Positions 19,850-28,585 are shown, counted from the stretch's first letter. The stretch: 64,000 nt of DNA from Pseudomonas sp. PD9R (GCF_019200975.1 NZ_JAHTMR010000001.1:637400-701399); one strand, 5' to 3'. Program-made: numbers and translations. The notes: generated by a model from the letters alone, not told the origin.

Positions 19850-20740
19850 ATGAGCCGCCAACTGCCATCCATCGAGCTTTTGCAGGCGTTCCTGACGGTT
19901 GCCAAAACGGGCAATTTTGGTCAGGCAGGCGAGCAACTGCACCTGAGCCAGAGCGCGGTGAGTCGACAAATCGCGCAACTGGAGGCGCGAGTGGAGAACC
20001 GCCTGTTCGAGCGGCACACGCGCAAAATCGTGCTCACCGCCGAAGGCCGGTCGCTGGTGCCGGTGGCGGAACAGGTCATCGGCCTGCTGTCGGATGCATC
20101 GCACATGCTCGCGACGGTGGGCAGAAGCGTCAGCTTGCGCGCGCACCCGACGATGGCGGCGCGTTGGCTGATTCCAAGGTTGACGGGGTTTTATCGTGTG
20201 CATCCGCAAGTGACTGTCAGTGTCGACACGGTGTATCACCGCTTTCCCGATTTCGCGTTTGAATCGATCGACGCGATGATCGCGTACGGCACCGCCACAT
20301 GGCCGGATTTCGAAGCGCTGGAGCTGTGGGAAGAAGAACTGATTCCGGTGTGCTCGCCGGACTTGCTCGCCGGCACGACCCCCGAGGAAGTGCTCAAGAC
20401 CGCACGTCTGGTGGACTCCAGCATGGATCGCCTGGACTGGCGCCGCTGGCAAGAGTACTACCCGGACTCAACCGGGACCGATAACGCCCACCTGACGTTC
20501 GATACCCTGGAGTCCGCCATCGTCGCGGTGAAATGCGGCCAGGGCATCGCGCTCGTCGACGCCGTTCTCGCACGCGATGAGTTACGCACCCGGCAACTGA
20601 CACGGGTGCACGCCGGCAGCATCATTACCGGTGGACGTTACACGCTGGTCTATCCAAAACGGGTGAAGCACTCGAGCGGTTTTTGCGAGTTCCTTGAGTG
20701 GCTGGAACAGGAGATGGCCGCGCCCGGCTCGATGAGTTGA
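19850..20740 (+). CDS. LysR-family transcriptional regulator (GcvA-like)
   Basis: 296 aa from the ATG at 19850; an in-frame ATG seven codons upstream is possible. N-terminal winged helix: LPSIELLQAFLTVAKTGNFGQAGEQLHLSQSAVSRQIAQLE, the canonical LTTR recognition region. The effector domain includes HPTMAARWLIPRLTGFYRVHPQVTVSV, typical of the GcvA/AmpR subgroup. It is divergent from the FAD oxidoreductase operon, the classic LysR arrangement, so it probably controls that operon in response to the oxidised amine or amino acid. Confidence 0.92.
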   Translation: MSRQLPSIELLQAFLTVAKTGNFGQAGEQLHLSQSAVSRQIAQLEARVENRLFERHTRKIVLTAEGRSLVPVAEQVIGLLSDASHMLATVGRSVSLRAHPTMAARWLIPRLTGFYRVHPQVTVSVDTVYHRFPDFAFESIDAMIAYGTATWPDFEALELWEEELIPVCSPDLLAGTTPEEVLKTARLVDSSMDRLDWRRWQEYYPDSTGTDNAHLTFDTLESAIVAVKCGQGIALVDAVLARDELRTRQLTRVHAGSIITGGRYTLVYPKRVKHSSGFCEFLEWLEQEMAAPGSMS

Positions 20741-20766
20741 GTTGCATTCCTGTACCGGCAGGGCGG

Positions 20767-22005
20767 TTAAATCCCACTGAACATGCCAATGATTACCGCA
20801 TTGACCAGGTCAATGAAAAAGCCACATACGAGCGGCACAATCAGGAAGGCCTGGTGCGCAGCACCGTATTTTTGAGTCACGGTCGTCATGTTGACGATGG
20901 CTGTCGCCGTGGAACCTAGGGCGATCCCGCCGAATCCGGAAGCAATCACGCTGGCTTCGTAGTCGCGACCCATACAGCGGAAGACCACAAAATACGTATA
21001 GAGGACCGTCAGCAGAATTTGCAGGGTCAATGCGCACAGAATGAACATCAATGCGCCGCTGAGCTGCCATAACTGAAGCCCCATCAGGGCCATGGTCAAA
21101 AACATGCCCAGGCAGATATCGGAGATCAGCGACAGGCCCAGGCTGGCACCTTTCCAGGTTTTCAGCCGCTGATCACCTATCACGGCGAGAACGATGTGGT
21201 GAATGACGATGCCCGCAAACAGGCAACTGACAAATTTGGGCAGGGTGACGCCGACGTCGACCAGCAGCAGGTTGAGTCCGTAGCCGAGCAGCAGGTTGAG
21301 TCCGTAGCCGAGCATCAGGCTGAGGTTGAGCCACATCCACGCCCAGAGCACGTCGTAGTAGTCCAATGCTTTGCTCGGTTGCTGTTCGAGAATGCCAACT
21401 TCAAGCGCTGCATCCCCGGAAGGCGTCAGTTGATAACGCCGAATCAGTCGATTGGCGATAGGACCGCCGATCACGCAAGCGGCAATCAGGCCAATGGTGT
21501 TGCTGGCCATGCCCAACTCATGCGCGTTACTGATGCCCAGCTTGTCGATAAAAATCGGAGCCCAGGCCAAGGTAGTGCCAGCACCCCCCGTGAGGGAAAT
21601 AGAGCCCACCATCAACCCCGCCTTGGGGTCGAGTCCAAATGCCTCGGCCACCCCCATGCCCAGCGCGTTTTGCAAGACGATGAACACAGCGGCGAGCACC
21701 AGCAGGATCAGCAGCGGGATCCCGCCCTTGAGCAGTTGGCGCATGTCTGATTTCAAGCCGATACCGGCAAAGAAATACAGCAACAAGGTATCGCGAACTT
21801 GTAGATCGAATTCGACCTGAATATCGAGACCGAAGTAAAAAACGGTCGTCACCGCCGCACACACGAAACCGCCGACCACCGATTCGGGAATACAGTATTG
21901 ACGCAGCACGGCGCTGCGCTGGACCAGGGTTTTGCCGAGGAACAGCAAGAGAATGGCGAGGGTGAAACTCACGAGGCCATGAACCGGAAAGAGCTGCGGA
22001 GTCAT
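20767..22005 (-). CDS. gltS: Sodium/glutamate symporter GltS with internal duplication
   Basis: 412 aa, about 10 longer than typical GltS. Multiple hydrophobic helices are present, with the family motifs GGAGTTLAWAPIF and GFGGIALGSTATAIVNM in the two inverted halves. It imports glutamate with Na+. An exact 24-bp tandem repeat (21265-21312) duplicates eight residues, LGYGLNLL, in the hydrophobic segment just before the second half, which accounts for most of the extra length. The reading frame is intact. It is monocistronic; the 22006-22206 gap shows nothing I can assign. Confidence 0.9.
   Translation of the reverse strand: MTPQLFPVHGLVSFTLAILLLFLGKTLVQRSAVLRQYCIPESVVGGFVCAAVTTVFYFGLDIQVEFDLQVRDTLLLYFFAGIGLKSDMRQLLKGGIPLLILLVLAAVFIVLQNALGMGVAEAFGLDPKAGLMVGSISLTGGAGTTLAWAPIFIDKLGISNAHELGMASNTIGLIAACVIGGPIANRLIRRYQLTPSGDAALEVGILEQQPSKALDYYDVLWAWMWLNLSLMLGYGLNLLLGYGLNLLLVDVGVTLPKFVSCLFAGIVIHHIVLAVIGDQRLKTWKGASLGLSLISDICLGMFLTMALMGLQLWQLSGALMFILCALTLQILLTVLYTYFVVFRCMGRDYEASVIASGFGGIALGSTATAIVNMTTVTQKYGAAHQAFLIVPLVCGFFIDLVNAVIIGMFSGI
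21265..21312. repeat. Exact 2 x 24-bp in-frame tandem repeat inside gltS
   Basis: CAGCAGGTTGAGTCCGTAGC-CGAG (24 bp) occurs twice back to back at 21265-21288 and 21289-21312, with no mismatches. A degenerate third unit follows (CATCAGGCTGAG). The exactness suggests a recent slippage event. Confidence 0.92.
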
Positions 22006-22206
22006 TCAGAGCCCACCTAAAAATATGAAAAATCATTATCAGGGTTCTGCCGTTCAATGTTCAGGCCTGGGTCAATCAACGGGGTGTGCAGCATAGCAGG
22101 CAGGCTGGAAGCTACCTGTTGGATGTGGAAGCGAGACGCAGGCCAAGCCGATTGTCTTGGGAACGGACACCATCAGGGAATAATGTTGCCCTCGCGTGTG
22201 TCCATG

Positions 22207-22788
22207 CTAGGTCAGCTCAAATCGCTCTAACGCATAGTCCTTACCTGCCAAGGTAAGTTCGAACGTGGTGGCACCAAACGTTCCCCTTGTCACTTTTTGC
22301 TTCACAAGGCGTTTAGCCTGGAGCTGCTTCAGACCGGCTTCAACTTCGGCTGTGCTGATTGAGACAAGTTTGCAAACCGAGTTTAAGGTTGCAACTTTTC
22401 TGAAGTTCGCATGATAGGTTAAAGCTTCCATTAATAGCGTTTGGTTATCTGTCAGTTGCGGAAATTGAGGGTTGTTATTTTTGTAAACTTTTCGCTCTAT
22501 CTCGTGTAGCTCAACGCAAGCGCCGTCAGTGGTGCGGGCGTAGTAAATCGCTACAGACGAAGTGCTGATTAGGATCATGGCAATCATCAGCAATGACCAA
22601 TTCGGCACTGGCGTTTCCAACGAAAGCCAGTCCCAAAAATGTCGCAGCCAGCCCGTGGTATCTGCCAATAACGTGAGCTCGAAGTAAGTGTTGAGCAGTT
22701 TTATGGCAACCCAACCCACAAGGAAAATTCCAGCCGCGTAGGCCATCGCCTTGAACGTGAACGGGGAACGCTCGCCTTGTGCTGCCAT
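22207..22788 (-). CDS. Membrane-anchored winged-helix protein of unknown function
   Basis: 193 aa from the ATG at 22788 (MAAQGERSPF). Earlier in-frame starts up to 22911 are possible but less likely. Two hydrophobic helices (AMAYAAGIFLVGWVAIKLL and WSLLMIAMILISTSSVAIYYA) come first. A cytoplasmic domain of about 110 residues ends in a probable winged helix: TLNSVCKLVSISTAEVEAGLKQLQAKRLV followed by KVTRGTFGATTFELTLAG. I recognise no named family. Base composition is visibly more AT-rich than the neighbours, suggesting transfer. It could be a membrane-bound one-component regulator. Confidence 0.65.
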   Translation of the reverse strand: MAAQGERSPFTFKAMAYAAGIFLVGWVAIKLLNTYFELTLLADTTGWLRHFWDWLSLETPVPNWSLLMIAMILISTSSVAIYYARTTDGACVELHEIERKVYKNNNPQFPQLTDNQTLLMEALTYHANFRKVATLNSVCKLVSISTAEVEAGLKQLQAKRLVKQKVTRGTFGATTFELTLAGKDYALERFELT

Positions 22789-23097
22789 GCTACTCGTCTC
22801 TAATGCAGAAACAGATGTCATGAGCATAGCAGTGGAACAGGGGCCCTCTTGCAGCCGACCTGAATATCGATGGAGTCGTGGGCATTCGCCGCCGGGTTTG
22901 CGCTGTATCAAGGGTGGGTCGGTTTTCTATGAAAGGCAGATTGGTCATGTCAAAACGGGCGTCTTGTGCGAACGCGTTTGATCACAAAAAAACATCACCG
23001 ACTAAGGAGTCCGGTACGTTTTTTTAACGAAGTGTGAACAACAGGTGTGATGTATTGAGGGGAAGGCTGACGTTAATTTTCCCTGCCAGCATGCCTA
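22789..23097. other. Intergenic stretch between divergent genes
   Basis: 309 bp separates the winged-helix protein from the phosphoesterase. It contains A/T tracts (ACAAAAAAACATC, ACGTTTTTTTAACG) consistent with divergent promoters, but no gene, REP or clear operator. Confidence 0.5.
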
Positions 23098-24162
23098 GTG
23101 AGTCACCGATTGAAACGCACAATTTCCCCCTCGATGGTTGCAAAGCGTTTGGTGCTCGGAAGGATCGTGCTTTGCGCTGGCGTCACCTTCATTCTTCTGC
23201 TGATCACGGGTGGTTGCTGGCTCTACATACCCCCCTCGCCGTATGTTCCGCTGAGCGGTCTGGATCCCGCCTCGGTGTCGATGATTGCTGTGGGCGATCA
23301 AGGCAGTGGTGATCTTCAACAGTGGCGGGTGGGGCGAGCCATGGAGCGAGTCGCGGTCCATGAGGGGCGGCTGGATATGGTGGTGTTCCTGGGTGACAAC
23401 TTCTATGGCAAGCCGTTAGCCAGTACCCATGACCACAACTGGCAAACCAAATTCGAGCGGGTGTATTGGGGGCGCTGGTTGAGTCATGTGCCGTTCTACG
23501 CGGTGCTGGGCAATCACGATTACCCAATGTCGCAAAAGTACGAGATCAAGTACGGACAACAGCACAAGGGATCGGGCCGCTGGCAGATGCCGACGAATTT
23601 TTACGTCAAGGATTTCGGTGACGTCGGCGGTCGCCCCTTGGTGCGAATGGTGTTTCTCGACACCTCGGCGCCGCGTGAAAACTTACAACAGCAAATCGAC
23701 TTGATTGATCAGGCGTTCCAGGCACCGGGTCCGGCTCCGGTATGGCGAATCGCTGCGTCCCATCACCCGGTGCGCAATCTCGGCGAACATGGTGAGGAGT
23801 CGGATCTGGTTGCAAGGCTTTTGCCTGTGTTGCAACGCAACAAAGTCGATCTGCTTTTGTCAGGCCATGATCACAATCAGCAACTGTTGTTGCGTGCGGG
23901 GGAGCCCGCGTGGGTCATTTCCGGTGCTGGGGGGCAGAAACTGTATGCCCTGAAAACGCCTGCGCTGGATAGCACGTTCGCCGCATCGCGCGCCGGGTTC
24001 GCCAAACTCGACCTGGATGCCCGGCAACTGCGCTTGGCGTATTACAACGATCGTGGCGATCTGGAAACCGGTTATCGCTGGGCCAGAGACTGCCCGTGGA
24101 TGGCCAAAGGCTGTTTATTGCCCGAGGGGGCGCAAGAGGCCACCGCGCAGTTGGCGCAATGA
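23098..24162 (+). CDS. Membrane-anchored metallophosphoesterase, purple/tartrate-resistant acid phosphatase-like
   Basis: 354 aa from a GTG at 23098; an ATG at 23134 is an alternative and neither has a good ribosome site. An uncleaved signal anchor (about 20-42, ILLLITGGCWLYI) precedes the dimetal catalytic motifs in order: GDQGSGD, GDNFYG, GNHDYP, ASHHPVRN and GHDHNQQL. This is the full calcineurin-like set, with the Tyr after GDNF typical of purple acid phosphatases. It probably hydrolyses phosphomonoesters in the periplasm. The C-terminus has a Cys pair (CPWMAKGC). It stands alone. Confidence 0.87.
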   Translation: MSHRLKRTISPSMVAKRLVLGRIVLCAGVTFILLLITGGCWLYIPPSPYVPLSGLDPASVSMIAVGDQGSGDLQQWRVGRAMERVAVHEGRLDMVVFLGDNFYGKPLASTHDHNWQTKFERVYWGRWLSHVPFYAVLGNHDYPMSQKYEIKYGQQHKGSGRWQMPTNFYVKDFGDVGGRPLVRMVFLDTSAPRENLQQQIDLIDQAFQAPGPAPVWRIAASHHPVRNLGEHGEESDLVARLLPVLQRNKVDLLLSGHDHNQQLLLRAGEPAWVISGAGGQKLYALKTPALDSTFAASRAGFAKLDLDARQLRLAYYNDRGDLETGYRWARDCPWMAKGCLLPEGAQEATAQLAQ

Positions 24163-24198
24163 AGCCGCGTCAGTGTCGATCGCTGACGGTCACCGCCC

Positions 24199-24561
24199 TT
24201 ATCCAAGAATGAAATACACCTTGCGCACCGCCGTGAGGTTTTCCCAGGTGCCGCGAAATCCCGCGGCGACCACGAACGAAGAGCCAGGGCCAAAGGTACG
24301 ACTGACGCCATGCTCGTCGGTCAAGCGCGCAGTGCCTTCGAGGATGTGACACAGCTCGTCGTAGTCGCACTGGCAACGTTCCAGGTGCGGACCGGCCTCC
24401 CAAATACCGGCTACGGCGTTTTTCTGCGGCGCCAGAAAATGTCGCCAGCTGCGGCTGCGATAAGGCGCATCGACCAGCGCCGGGTCGTTGATTTCCAGTT
24501 CTTTGGGCAGCAGGTCCGGGTTGGCGAAGTCGATGATGTGCTGGGGCAGGGCGGTGGACAT
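24199..24561 (-). CDS. Small cupin protein (DUF861-like), copy 1
   Basis: 120 aa from an ATG preceded by GGAGACTCGC. It is a single cupin barrel: CQCDYDELCHILEGTARLTDEHG and FGPGSSFVVAAGFRGTWENL match the (S)-ureidoglycine aminohydrolase-type cupin_3 domain. The same layout recurs in two more copies at 33881 and 34392. It lies 13 bp downstream of the PuuB-like oxidase, and such cupin/amine-oxidase pairs are frequent in Pseudomonas polyamine loci. The function is not known; it may bind a carboxylate or amine intermediate. Confidence 0.85.
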   Translation of the reverse strand: MSTALPQHIIDFANPDLLPKELEINDPALVDAPYRSRSWRHFLAPQKNAVAGIWEAGPHLERCQCDYDELCHILEGTARLTDEHGVSRTFGPGSSFVVAAGFRGTWENLTAVRKVYFILG

Positions 24562-24574
24562 GCGAGTCTCCGGA

Positions 24575-25972
24575 TCAAGAATCGAAGCCGATGCCAAAGG
24601 CATCGAAGGTTTTGAGCAAAAGGTCGCGGTGGCCATCGCGGTCTTCGCGGGCCAGTGAGCGCTGTGCCATTTTTACCCCCGCAAAGCGCAACGGTTCTGG
24701 CGGGAAGCGAAACGGCGCCTTGGAGGTCATCAGCAGCTCGGTTCGCTCCGTGCGTTCGCCGGCCAGCAAGTCGAGCATGTTCAGCGCCGCGAAACGGCTG
24801 GCCGATACGCCTTGCCCGGTGAAGCCGAGGGCATAGGCAACACGGCCCTGCATTGCACAACCGGTGAACATCGTCGTGCGCGCGGAGGTATCGATGATCC
24901 CGCCCCATGCGTGGCTGAAACGGACCTCGCGCAATGATGGAAAGGCTTGCCGAAACTGCTCGGCGAGGCGGTTGAAGCTTTCCGGTCTTTGGGTCAGTGC
25001 TTCGTCGCGGCGACCGCCGAAGTGATAGATCGCATCAAAGCCGCCCCAAAGAATGCGGTTGTCGGCGGTCTTGCGCAGGTAGTGGAACTGGTTGCCTGAG
25101 TCGGCGATGCCGTAGCGTCCGGTCCAGCCGATGGCTGTCAGTTGGGCATCGCTCAGCGGCTCGCTGACCAGGGTGTAGTCGTAGACCGGAATCACGCTGG
25201 AGGCCAGGTGGCCAAGCAACGGCGGGGCGATGTTGGTGGCGAGGGCAACGTGCCCGGCGCTCATGTCGCCATCGGCAGTGCGCAGGCGCAAAAGGTTTTT
25301 GCCCTCCATTAGCTCCAGCACCGGGCTTTGCTCGAATAGTCGGATGCCTTGTGCAAGGCAGACCCGGCGCAGTTCGGCGGCCATTTTTGCCGGGTTGAGC
25401 AGGGCGTAGTTAGGTTCGAACACCCCCGCACCATAGAGCGGAGAGTCGAGCTTCCTGGCCAGTTCGCTGCCTTCGAACCATTCGCACTCAATGCCGAATC
25501 GCGCGTAGTTGCGCTGCATCGAGCGCAGACCGTCGATCTGCCAGGGCTGGCTGGCCACGTTCAGTTTGCCTTCGCGCTCGAATTCCACCTGCATGCCGAA
25601 GTGCTGCAGATCGGCGGCCAGTTCGTCTAGATTCTGCCGACCCAGGCGGATCAACTTCTCGGCTTCCTGTGGCCAGCGTTTGAGCGCATTGGAGACGCCA
25701 TGGGAGATGCTGGGTGCGCAGAAACCGCCGTTGCGTCCGCTGGCTTCGCCACCACAGCGACGTGCCTCGATGATTGTGATGTTCAGGGTCGGCGAGCGTC
25801 GGCGAGCCAGCAGGGCCGTCCACAAACCGGTGAATCCGCCACCGACAATGGCCAGGTCGCATTCCAGGCTACCGGCCAGAGATGATGCGGTCGGAGCTGG
25901 TGCGACGGTGTCCTGCCAGAACGGGTGAGGCTGGATGTTGTGGAGCGAATCGTGGCACGGTTGCGACGTCAT
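24575..25972 (-). CDS. PuuB/PauB-like FAD amine oxidoreductase
   Basis: 465 aa. After about 40 residues (HNIQPHPFWQDT) comes the FAD motif VGGGFTGLWTALLARRR (about 43-58), then GGEASGRNGGFCAPS and the C-terminal AYALGFTGQGVSASRFAA. This is the gamma-glutamylputrescine/polyamine oxidase branch of the DAO superfamily, which deaminates a primary amine (free or gamma-glutamylated) to an aldehyde. It is followed by a cupin and preceded by a glycosyltransferase on the same strand. The aldehyde could go to the dehydrogenase at 35796 or 43765. Confidence 0.88.
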   Translation of the reverse strand: MTSQPCHDSLHNIQPHPFWQDTVAPAPTASSLAGSLECDLAIVGGGFTGLWTALLARRRSPTLNITIIEARRCGGEASGRNGGFCAPSISHGVSNALKRWPQEAEKLIRLGRQNLDELAADLQHFGMQVEFEREGKLNVASQPWQIDGLRSMQRNYARFGIECEWFEGSELARKLDSPLYGAGVFEPNYALLNPAKMAAELRRVCLAQGIRLFEQSPVLELMEGKNLLRLRTADGDMSAGHVALATNIAPPLLGHLASSVIPVYDYTLVSEPLSDAQLTAIGWTGRYGIADSGNQFHYLRKTADNRILWGGFDAIYHFGGRRDEALTQRPESFNRLAEQFRQAFPSLREVRFSHAWGGIIDTSARTTMFTGCAMQGRVAYALGFTGQGVSASRFAALNMLDLLAGERTERTELLMTSKAPFRFPPEPLRFAGVKMAQRSLAREDRDGHRDLLLKTFDAFGIGFDS

Positions 25973-26010
25973 TCAGGAGCTCCGGTGGTGAATCGAGCAG
26001 TCAGAGGATT

Positions 26011-26082
26011 AAAAGATCGCAGCCTTCGGCAGCTCCTACATGGAAATGCGCACACCCTGTAGCTGCCGCAGGCTGCGATCTT
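26011..26082. repeat. Paired inverted REP element, GATCGCAGCC type
   Basis: Arms AAAAGATCGCAGCCTTCGGC and CCGCAGGCTGCGATCTTGTC flank a 20-bp centre. It ends one base before the glycosyltransferase stop codon at 26084 and may separate that gene's expression from the downstream oxidase. Confidence 0.87.
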
Positions 26083-26083
26083 G

Positions 26084-27367
26084 TCAGGCGTCGGGCAGCG
26101 CCAGAATCGCCCGTGCAGCAATGTCCGTGCCGCGAGTCGCCTGCATGCTCCGGCTGAACGCTTGCAGACGCTGTTTCATCACCTGGTCAGCCAGCAATTG
26201 TTCGAGGGCTGCGGGCAATGCGGCCAGCGGATTGGCGAAGCGTGGCAGGTAGCGACCGACACCGGTTTCCTCGGCGCGCGCGGCATTGTCGTGGCCGTCC
26301 CAGCAGTAAGGAATGATCAGCGACGGCAAGCCGAAGTACAGCGCCTCACAGAAGCTGTTGTTGCCGCCGTGATGGATGAACAGCTCGCATTCCTTGAGCA
26401 CCGCGGGCTGTGCAAACCAGCTGTCGAGGTACACGTTGTCCGGGACGGTGGTGTACATGTCGCGGTAGGCGCCGACATTGATCAGGAAGCGATAGGGCAA
26501 GGTTTCGATAGTGTTGATCAACCGCTTCATCATGTCGGTGTCGGCGGCGCCGAGGCTGCCGAAGCTGATGTAGATCAGCGGTGCTTCGTTGTGCCGTGGA
26601 AAGTCCGGAACAATGTACGGCGCTTCGCGGCGCACGCAGCCGTCGAGGTAGACATAGCGCTGCGGGTCCAATGGTTGACTGCGTTCATAGCGCACCGGCG
26701 TCGGTGACAGCAGCAAATTGAGCCAAGGCGAATCGACGAGGAATTGGCCGGGCGGGCAGGGAGCCGTGCCGTTGCTGGCAAGAAACTGCGAAAAGCGTTC
26801 ATGGGCCGGTGCGACGGCTTTCAAGTAATGATCGTTAAAACGTTCACGTTCTTCTGCTTCGCCGCTCAAGCATCCTGACAAATAGGGCGGCACGTTGGCG
26901 TCCGGCAATTCGGTTTCAGCGCAGGACACCATCCGCACCCAAGGGCAGCCGGCGTTGGCGATGGCCGGGAACATGACCACGTTGTCGAGGACGATAACGT
27001 CCGGCTTCAGTCGGCTGAGCAACTGCTGCAGCGGTTTTTCCGCTTCGATGGCTGTGTCGATGATCGCGTCCCAGGCCGGTGCTACATAGCTGTCGATCTG
27101 TGCCAGCGGGGTCTGGTCGAAGTAGGGAATGTTGCGCTCGATGAAGCGCTCCCAGTAGTGCTGGTGTTCCGCCGCCGACAATGGGCTGGCTTGCGGGATC
27201 GGGTACTCATCGAAACCGTATTCGGCGAAGAGCCCCTGAAAATGTTCGTGGCAGATGAACACGGGTTTGGCGCCCAGTTCACGCAGCGATTGGGCGATGC
27301 CAATGCAGTTCAGGGCCGCGCCGAAACTGGCTTCCGGAAACAGGGCGATCAGTTTTTGTTTTTGCAT
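26084..27367 (-). CDS. GT1-type UDP-glycosyltransferase (MGT-like), copy 1
   Basis: 427 aa. The N-terminal acceptor domain begins LIALFPEASFGAALNCIGIAQ. The C-terminal donor domain has IYISFGSLG, the UGT-like nucleotide-sugar motif FIHHGGNNSFCEALYFG and YCWDGHDNAARAEETG. It transfers a sugar from a nucleotide sugar to a small hydrophobic or polar acceptor, with inverting chemistry expected for the family. A paralog of identical length lies at 32605 across the GntR gene. A GT in an amine-catabolic setting is unusual; it may mask a toxic substrate or make a glycosylated product. Confidence 0.88.
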   Translation of the reverse strand: MQKQKLIALFPEASFGAALNCIGIAQSLRELGAKPVFICHEHFQGLFAEYGFDEYPIPQASPLSAAEHQHYWERFIERNIPYFDQTPLAQIDSYVAPAWDAIIDTAIEAEKPLQQLLSRLKPDVIVLDNVVMFPAIANAGCPWVRMVSCAETELPDANVPPYLSGCLSGEAEERERFNDHYLKAVAPAHERFSQFLASNGTAPCPPGQFLVDSPWLNLLLSPTPVRYERSQPLDPQRYVYLDGCVRREAPYIVPDFPRHNEAPLIYISFGSLGAADTDMMKRLINTIETLPYRFLINVGAYRDMYTTVPDNVYLDSWFAQPAVLKECELFIHHGGNNSFCEALYFGLPSLIIPYCWDGHDNAARAEETGVGRYLPRFANPLAALPAALEQLLADQVMKQRLQAFSRSMQATRGTDIAARAILALPDA

Positions 27368-27384
27368 GGCGATGCCATATCCAT

Positions 27385-27401
27385 GGCGGGGAAACCCCGC
27401 C
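27385..27401. other. Short GC-rich hairpin in the glycosyltransferase leader
   Basis: GGCGGGG-AAA-CCCCGCC is a perfect 7-bp stem with a 3-base loop, 18 bp before the glycosyltransferase start. No T-tract follows on the minus strand, so it is more likely a leader element or weak pause site than a terminator. An A/T-rich stretch (27430-27458) beside the GntR stop may form the actual terminator. Confidence 0.45.
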
Positions 27402-27466
27402 GTTCCTGAAGATGATTGGATGCTGTCTTATTTTATAAAAAAAATCATCATGTTTTTTGAGGTGCC

Positions 27467-28399
27467 TCAGCGGCGACCGAACAGATGGCCCTGAGGGATA
27501 CCGCGGTTTGCGGTTTGCGGGCGTTGCGCGGCGCTCAGGCGCAGGTGCAGGCGTAGCAGGTCGGCGGCGATCTCCATCTGCCCGCGTTCGATGTGCGCAA
27601 TGATTTGCAGGTGTTCGCGCAGCGCCTCTTGCAAGCGGTGCACGCTGACCGATGGCAGCAGATTCGGCAGGCGTCGCAGGCTCTGATGTTGGAGCAGGGC
27701 GTCGCCAATAAAGCGGTTGCCGCAGCTCTGGGCGAGGAGTTCGTGGAAGCTGATGTCCAGCTCACGGAACTGCTGGGTATCGAAGTCTTCTACGGGTCTT
27801 GAAAGCAGCGATTGCATGGCTCCGCGCAGCAATGCCAGGCGTTGTGGGTCGGCATTGAAGTGCGAGCCGAGCAGTGCCTCCGGCTCCAGAATCAGGCGGA
27901 ATTTCAGGCTTTCTTCAAGTGCCGCGAGGCTGTTCAGTGAGGGGCGAAACAGCCAGGACTGGCCGGGACCACGCTCGATGGCCTGACTTTCGCTCAGTTG
28001 TTGCAGGGCTTTTTGTGCCGCGGGGCGGCCAATGTCGTAACGACGCATCAGCTCGCTGATGCTGATGCTGTCGCCCAGGCGCCCGGCCATGCGATCGCGC
28101 AAGACCGAGGCGGCCAGCTCTTCCTCTTCCGCTTGCGGCAACGCGGCGTTGAACGCCTGGCCTGCTGGCGCTGGGAGCAGGCGATAGCCTTTGCCGGCTT
28201 CATGGCTCAGCAGGTTTTCTTCCAGCAACACTTTCAGTGCGCCGCGAATCAGCGTGCGCGAGACCTGAAAGGTTCGCGCCAATGCCTGCTCGGCAACCGG
28301 GTCGCCGGCCACCAGCCCGGCTTCCTGTGTGTGCTCCAGAATCCGCCGGGCAAGTTCGAGGTGGTTGCTGCGGGGTTTTTTCTCGGCTGTTGTGCTCAA
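27467..28399 (-). CDS. GntR-family regulator with two winged-helix domains and FCD domain
   Basis: 310 aa from a TTG at 28399 with GAGATAAG upstream. The first winged helix (about 12-72) reads ARRILEHTQEAGLVAGDPVAEQALARTFQVSRTLIRGALKVL. A second one (about 98-155) reads LGDSISISELMRRYDIGRPAAQKALQQLSESQAIER. The FCD effector domain follows (about 165-290), with acidic/His residues for metal and carboxylate binding (EALLGSH, DISFHELL, LREHLQIIAHIERG). It divides two divergent gene sets containing the paralogous glycosyltransferases and probably represses both. Confidence 0.85.
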   Translation of the reverse strand: MSTTAEKKPRSNHLELARRILEHTQEAGLVAGDPVAEQALARTFQVSRTLIRGALKVLLEENLLSHEAGKGYRLLPAPAGQAFNAALPQAEEEELAASVLRDRMAGRLGDSISISELMRRYDIGRPAAQKALQQLSESQAIERGPGQSWLFRPSLNSLAALEESLKFRLILEPEALLGSHFNADPQRLALLRGAMQSLLSRPVEDFDTQQFRELDISFHELLAQSCGNRFIGDALLQHQSLRRLPNLLPSVSVHRLQEALREHLQIIAHIERGQMEIAADLLRLHLRLSAAQRPQTANRGIPQGHLFGRR

Positions 28400-28485
28400 G
28401 CGTCTTATCTCGGTTCGGTCGCTTCGGACTCAGGTGCTCATCTTATGTCATGCGTTGCGCAATCGTCAGGGTGTACATCTCCAAT

Positions 28486-28503
28486 GCTGCGGCAGCGCCT
28501 ACA
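28486..28503. repeat. Short REP remnant
   Basis: CTGCGGCAGCGCCTACAAGG matches one arm of the GATCGCAGCC-type REP but lacks the other arm, in the GntR/ABC intergenic region. Confidence 0.5.
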
Positions 28504-28556
28504 AGGTTTGCGTTGCCTGTGTGTGCCGGGCGTACGTGATGAATCGGAAAAAAGCG

Positions 28557-28585
28557 TTGACATCTTTTCTTGCTGGTCCTAATTT
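28557..28585 (+). promoter_or_regulatory. Candidate sigma-70 promoter of the amine ABC operon
   Basis: TTGACA (28557-28562), a 17-bp spacer and TAATTT (28580-28585) form a good promoter ahead of the binding-protein gene, giving a leader of about 75 bp. An A-tract (28588-28596) and ACACATGT follow, where the adjacent GntR protein could bind. Inferred from consensus match. Confidence 0.5.

Noticed and set aside
24168..24187. Hairpin between the phosphoesterase and cupin genes as terminator
   Set aside because: Only six paired bases around a 8-base loop and no T-tract; too weak to annotate.
28455..28462. TTGCGCAA palindrome upstream of the GntR gene as operator
   Set aside because: Eight bases are too short to separate from chance without a second copy near the other promoter.
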